A stretch of 10,959 nt of DNA. It comes from Oehlia diaphana. Taxonomy: Eukaryota; Glomeromycota; Glomeromycetes; Glomerales; Glomeraceae. This document shows, piece by piece, positions 7,205 through 10,959 of this stretch. The notes under the pieces are model-generated. The model saw only the letters and a program-made list of their open reading frames with translations, did not search any database and had not been told where the DNA came from. The stretch is taken from the NCBI GenBank assembly GCA_003833135.1, contig QZLH01000100.1, positions 164,676 to 175,634 on the forward strand, in the 5' to 3' direction. The position numbers were made by a program, and so were the translations under genes. Position 1 is the stretch's first letter, and each line of letters starts with the position of its first letter.

Positions 7205-7410
7205 ATGTGTTTTAATTCTGGTAAATTCACTAATTATGTTACGATAACAAACCATCATGATGATACTTCACTAGCAGACGCGTTGAATGATTTCTTTTAT
7301 GACGAATTTTAATGATGTAAATTTAATTCAGGAAGGAATTCAATGACTCTAAGGAGAAAGAATTTAATGCTAGTTTCTTAATCCTTGCAGAATTTGATTA
7401 CATTTTTTAG
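7205..7410 (+). pseudogene. Coding-like scraps downstream of the 6795 ORF
   Basis: Two short frames have protein-like composition. 7205-7312 reads MCFNSGKFTNYVTITNHHDD and ends in an acidic/aromatic tail (FFYDEF, then TAA). 7336-7410 reads EFNDSKEKEFNASFLILAEF and ends DYIF before TAG. They are in different frames and too short to stand alone, but they follow the 6795 ORF on the same strand and may be exons or decayed pieces of the same gene. No family is recognised, and chance is a real possibility. Confidence 0.2.
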
Positions 7411-8122
7411 CAATAGCAAATATGTGAATTCAGAATAGAAGGTACGGAATTTTAAAATTACTTTTAATAAAATTCATGGTGTTGCGAGTCGCACAGAAAA
7501 AAAATTTTTTATTTAGTAGGAATTAACGGGTAATAGTTACACTACATAATCAATCAGTTCGCTAACGACAATTATCCACAATATTAATAAATTCTGGTGA
7601 AACAAAAAAATAATAATAGTATTCTATACGATAACCTTAAATGAACGGTAAAAGTTTTCTATAAATAACTTTATTTAGGCATAAAATAAATATTGCATAT
7701 CACATGATCATGCGGAAAGTTAATACCGACATTGACTTTATAAATTAAATTTGACATCACGTGATTTCGATTTTTTTTTGCCTGAAACCATAAAATCGAG
7801 AGTAATTTCTTTTCTTTTTTTTTTTTTGGCTCATAAAATCTATTTAAGGCTTTAGTTTGCACCCATATTTTTTAATACTAAATCAAAAGTCAAAAGGCAA
7901 ACTATATTTTTTTTTAGCTTGACGCATAAAGGCGTTATCATGTGAAGGTTAACCCGCAGTAATGCAGTTACTGCATATTAGCTTCTCTAAAGAATCTATA
8001 GAAAGGTAAAACGAATGATTAAAATATTAAACGTGTATATTTTATTTAAACATATAATAAAAAATAAAATTTAAAATTTTTCTTTGCCAAAACAAAACAT
8101 TATTTTAAAAAATACTTGTGTG

Positions 8123-8124
<2 letters not shown>
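7411..8124. other. AT-rich intergenic region with a small hairpin, no gene
   Basis: No supportable coding frame; the 63-codon minus-strand ORF at 7671-7862 is Lys/Asn-rich and built largely on A/T runs. Noticeable items are the second ATCACGTGAT palindrome at 7756-7765, the related ATCACATGAT at about 7695, and a perfect hairpin GCAGTAA-TGCAG-TTACTGC at 7956-7974. Confidence 0.5.

Positions 8125-8157
<33 letters not shown>
8125..8157. repeat. (TA)n microsatellite
   Basis: An uninterrupted run of about 16 TA dinucleotides. It lies in non-coding DNA roughly 570 bases upstream of the EF-hand start codon. From 8158 to 8570 there is only AT-rich sequence, with an 8-bp inverted repeat AAATATGG/CCATATTT at 8346-8353 and 8377-8384. 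Confidence 0.95.
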
Positions 8158-8161
<4 letters not shown>

Positions 8162-8574
8162 TTAACAGCCGCTAATTATTCGGCCGGCTTTTTTTTCTAG
8201 TTTGTTACCCTATTTTTGTCACATTTTTAAATGCTTATCGTTAAAATCTTCATCGTTATTTAAAGTTTAGATCTGATGTTGATTCTATGATTTGTTTATT
8301 CTTTAAAAAAAATGTATAAAAATATCCCGCTTCGTTCTGACAACCAAATATGGATTAGTGATTAAATTGATGCTAGCCATATTTATCTTGTGAATCCGGG
8401 TTAACGTTTCCGAAATTTCAATATTTGTTTCATTAAACAATTTCCAACCTCAATCATTTCAATAAAAAATTTGAATCTCTATTGTGATACTGCAGAATTG
8501 ATAAATGAAAATTTTTTTTTTATCTAAATTAAGCTATTTTCAATGAAATCTTAAGTCTTAACACGTCCGTTAAA

Positions 8575-8614
8575 TATAAATAAATACAGTTGGAAAATAA
8601 ATACAGTTGGAAAA
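8575..8614 (+). promoter_or_regulatory. TATA-like sequence and 17-bp tandem duplication upstream of the EF-hand gene
   Basis: TATAAATAAATA at 8575-8586 is the best TATA-like string in the 5' flank, about 140 bases before the ATG. It overlaps a 17-bp direct duplication (TAAATACAGTTGGAAAA at 8581 and again at 8598). A core promoter role is inferred from position and motif only, in a region where TATA-like strings are common by chance. Confidence 0.3.
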
Positions 8615-8651
8615 TATACCAAAGTACAGAAATTCTCAATCATATACGTGG

Positions 8652-8654
<3 letters not shown>

Positions 8655-8685
<31 letters not shown>

Positions 8686-8689
8686 AAAG

Positions 8690-8722
<33 letters not shown>
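8655..8722 (+). repeat. 68-bp A-rich tract abutting a start codon
   Basis: Almost pure A with two isolated G bases; the last A is directly followed by the ATG of the EF-hand gene. In the gene's frame a TAA at 8654-8656 precedes the tract, so the tract would be untranslated leader or promoter, not N-terminal lysines. Another frame through it gives a polylysine ORF from 8607 that I consider artefactual. The exact length is likely unreliable because homopolymers are error-prone. Confidence 0.9.
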
Positions 8723-8726
<4 letters not shown>

Positions 8727-10405
8727 GCAAGAGAGCATATAGTAGAATTCCCAAAAAATGTGGCATACTCACCCAAAAAAAAGCAAGTACAATTATCGAA
8801 GGATTAGACTTAGACAAAGCCCAAATTAAAAAGGTATTTATGCCTAGTAATACTTTAATGTTTCAGGTGGTACTTTATGATGTTAAAAACTTAATCATGA
8901 TAGATTTTCGATCTCTTCGATTATAACGAAAATGGTAGTCTTTCTCTCGCTGAAATTGATAGAGCTATTGTTGAACTTTATCCACATCTCGCATATGATG
9001 ACACTGCAAAGACTACCGTCATCAAAAAAGCTCAAGAACTCGCTAAAAAGTCAAAGGTTTGTCTTATTTCATCGTTTTAATTCAACATATTTGAAGCGAA
9101 CTAAACGTTAATTTTCTACTGTGCTAAATTTTCTAGGATGGTTTTATCAACTTTAAAGATTTCATTTATTTTATTGAATATCTTCATGATTATAGCGAGA
9201 AATCAGTTGTCTCTACTAAAAAATTAGACGAAGCTCAGATCATGGAGGTAACTAAAAACACTTTTAGGATAGTGTTATGTAATCTTTAAAATATTGACTT
9301 CATTTCCACTACCGACGATAGGCATTTGATTTCTGGAGCAAGGAAGGTGTCTTACCTCTTGACGAAGTAAATAAAGCCGTTTTGTCACTTTATCCACACC
9401 TTAAAAAAAATAAGTCTGTTATAATGCAGGCTTACAATGAAAAAGTACCGAAATCTTCACAGGTAGGATTTTTGTAAATATGCTTTCATCTTTTAATTTT
9501 CATATTAAAACTAAAAATTCACTTTTGCCAAATTTTATTAGGGTGATTTCATTAATTTTAAAGAATTTGAATATCTCATTGATGCTCTTCATTACTATAA
9601 CGAGAAAGCGGAATTCATTATCAGAAAACTAAGCAAAAATCAGGTCAAAAAGGTATCTAGAAACATTTTATTTCATGATAGTCTTTCTTAGCTTTTAAGA
9701 TAAACTGAGATAAACTTATATATATTATCTATATGATAGATTTTTGACGTATTTGATTATAATAATGACGGTACTATATCCTACAATGAGATCAATAGAG
9801 CTGTTGTTAGACTCTATCCACATTTCTTAAAAAATGACTCTATTATCATGCGTGCCTACAAAGCTGCTGACGTTTCACAGGTTCGTTGAAAATTAGTTTC
9901 ATTATATTAATTTTGTCAATCTATTAAAAAACTTAACGTATCATATTGTCTAATCTTTTAGGATGATGTTATTGATTTCAATGAATTTGGACGTCTCATC
10001 GATCTTCTTCATTACTACAATGAATTGTCTTGTATATTTAAAAGACTTGATATAGATAATAATGGACGTATTAATTTTGAGGAATTCAAAAAAGGACATG
10101 ATTTAATTGGAATAAGAAATACAATGCTAATGGAGAAATTTGATGAGATTTGTGTTAATAATAAAAAGCATATTCTCTTTGATGAGGTAATAATCTTTAG
10201 CCATTGAGATGTTTAAGAAAGCGTTCTATATGTTTGATGCTAACCTGTAAGTATTTATTATTAGTTCCTTGATTACGCTGCCAAGATAAAATTGATATCT
10301 GAAGATGCCCAAGGAATTCAGAAGACTCTAGAAGCTCAAGAAATTCCAGAACTTTTGGAAACTCTAGAAACTCTTGAAGCTCCAGAAACTCGGGAAGCTC
10401 AATAA
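8723..10405 (+). CDS. Multi-EF-hand calcium-binding protein, 8 exons, three tandem modules
   Basis: A predicted intracellular calcium-binding/sensor protein of 377 residues. Exons: 8723-8833, 8904-9056, 9137-9247, 9322-9462, 9542-9652, 9740-9880, 9962-10186, 10265-10405. Each intron is GT...AG, 70-87 bp, phase 0; the last holds the branch-like TGCTAAC at 10238. Canonical EF loops (D-x-N/D-x-N/D-G-x-I/L-x-x-x-E) are at residues 43-54 (DYNENGSLSLAE), 215-226 (DYNNDGTISYNE) and 286-297 (DIDNNGRINFEE). Degenerate partner loops occur near 85-96 (Lys at position 1), 131-140 (shortened, SKEGVLPLDE), 169-180 and 257-264, and in exon 7 before DEFLDYA. Each module reads QIKK-IFD..FDYN..G..S..EI, RAVV.LYPHL, then FINFKEF..LID.LHYYNEK. 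There is no signal peptide or membrane segment. The start is the first ATG after the stop at 8654. The tail from about residue 351 is Glu/Leu/Thr-rich and repeat-encoded. If the last intron is retained the protein ends at 10207 (337 residues). I recognise no named orthologue; the calcium role rests on three intact loops. Confidence 0.85.
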
Positions 10406-10519
10406 ACTCCGGAACTTTTGGAAACTCGAAAAACTTTGGAAGCTCCAGAAATTTAGGAAACTCAAGAAAATCAAAAGACCCAGAAAGTTTGGGAAACACG
10501 GGATACTCAGGAAACTCGG
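10331..10519 (+). repeat. 63-bp minisatellite, three copies, encoding the EF-hand protein tail
   Basis: Copies start at 10331 (GAAGCTCAAGAAATTCC), 10394 (GAAGCTCAATAAACTCC) and 10457 (GAAACTCAAGAAAATC), exactly 63 bases apart, and are made of roughly 9-base subrepeats like GAAACTCTA/GAAGCTCCA. The third copy is the most diverged. Since 63 is a multiple of 3, each frame repeats as well, which produces long overlapping ORFs on both strands here, for example minus-strand EFLELPKF-type repeats at 10197-10523; I treat those as shadows. In the gene's own frame the repeat gives Glu-Thr-Leu-Glu-Ala-Pro strings, and stops occur at 10403-10405 and 10454-10456. Confidence 0.85.
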
Positions 10520-10959
10520 CCAATTATATCTCAAAAATCTGTTTCTATTCCTCTTCGCAAAACCAATGATGGATAACATTTGCGTATTTTTGCTTATTCT
10601 TTATAGCGGGAGCGGGCCTCTCTGTTTCCCAAAAATACTTGGATATTAAATTAAGGATAAATCTAATTGTAACATCCAGTTACGCGTCTTATTTGTAACA
10701 ACTCCCAATTTTATCCAATTAAAATTTAAGATCAGGCGTAATGTAAACAAAAAACAAAAGATCAGTCGTGTAACCAAGACAAAGAATTTTTTAAAAAATT
10801 TCAAAAAACTGCTTATAACTTAAAATTTTGTCTATGAAACTATCTTAAGTACATTAAGTAAAAGTTTTCCAAATTAAATTTTGCATATAAAAATTTTATT
10901 TGTAAAACACATACTAAATTTATTATTAAAAAAAAATAAAAAAAAGATGTTACAAATAA
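10520..10959. other. Non-coding 3' region with a possible truncated foldback element
   Basis: After the minisatellite the EF-hand reading frame stays open to 10576, then no coding signal is seen. A small GC patch (GCGGGAGCGGGCC, about 10606) stands out in the AT-rich sequence. TTATTTGTAACA at 10689-10700 is the exact reverse complement of the last 12 bases of the window (10948-10959), and TTGTAACATC near 10666 also pairs with GATGTTACAA near the end. AAGATCAG occurs twice (about 10728 and 10758). These could be TIRs of an element of about 270-300 bp whose outer edge is cut by the window end. Confidence 0.35.

Noticed and set aside
7671..7862. 63-codon minus-strand ORF
   Set aside because: Built largely on A/T homopolymers, with no recognisable pattern or neighbours.
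8163..8196. GC hairpin followed by a T-run (AGCCG...CGGCT, TTTTTTT), terminator-like
   Set aside because: It looks like a bacterial intrinsic terminator or Pol III stop, but the genome is eukaryotic and there is no upstream RNA gene to end.
8607..8807. 66-codon ORF with a polylysine block
   Set aside because: The lysines are the A tract read in frame; after the tract this frame is a shadow of exon 1 of the EF-hand gene.
10197..10649. Overlapping ORFs on both strands over the minisatellite (EFLELPKF-type and KLWKLQKF-type repeats)
   Set aside because: A 63-bp repeat keeps all frames open; the frame continuing the EF-hand gene is the only one with independent support.

Overview
The window looks like AT-rich nuclear DNA of a filamentous fungus, most probably an arbuscular mycorrhizal fungus (Glomeromycotina, Rhizophagus-like). 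The reasons are the very high A+T content, short introns (64-87 bp, GT...TAG/AG, pyrimidine- or T-rich 3' ends), long gene-poor stretches full of inverted repeats and homopolymers, an F-box protein with the N-terminal style typical of the very large Rhizophagus F-box family (MACSKLFSGDLPELTDEII...), and a Crypton-like tyrosine recombinase tail. Nothing looks bacterial: there are no ribosome-binding sites, operons or CRISPR. The species assignment is inference, since no database could be searched.

Layout. 2-661 (+): the last three exons of a tyrosine recombinase-like gene whose 5' part lies outside the window. It is followed by a 32-bp tandem repeat that carries AATAAA in each copy. 794-928 holds a tiny possible ORF. 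1012-2471 (-): an F-box/LRR-type gene, about 486 codons if continuous, split by an apparent single-base frameshift near 1389-1412. 2472-4534: gene-poor, with short inverted repeats, one lysine-rich ORF of doubtful reality, and a clean 230-bp MITE (3908-4137; 20-bp terminal inverted repeats, 8-bp target duplication). 4535-5313 (+): a basic, unrecognised gene or gene relic in two reading frames, perhaps joined by an intron. 5314-6794: non-coding, with two adjacent degenerate arrays; the first is A-tract/T-tract cores at about 42-bp spacing, the second T-runs ending in TAGG. 6795-7410: a short unrecognised ORF followed by coding-like scraps, with GGTACGGAATT at both ends of the segment. 7411-8722: AT-rich intergenic DNA with a (TA)n microsatellite, hairpins and a 68-bp A-rich tract that ends exactly at a start codon.

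8723-10405 (+): the best-resolved gene, an eight-exon EF-hand protein of 377 residues. All seven introns are phase 0 and exon lengths recur (37, 51, 37, 47, 37, 47, 75, 46 codons), because the protein is three tandem copies of one two-exon EF-hand module plus a further EF-hand pair and a Glu/Thr/Leu-rich tail encoded by a 63-bp minisatellite. The tail reading frame continues past two in-frame stops, so the gene end looks recently shortened. 10520-10959 is non-coding and ends in a 12-bp inverted repeat that may mark another small transposon cut by the window edge.

The genes do not form a pathway. This is an accessory-type fungal region mixing expanded gene families (F-box, EF-hand), recombinase remnants and short non-autonomous elements. 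I did not find a convincing new multi-gene system. The most distinctive things are the modular EF-hand gene, the MITE and the phased A/T array.
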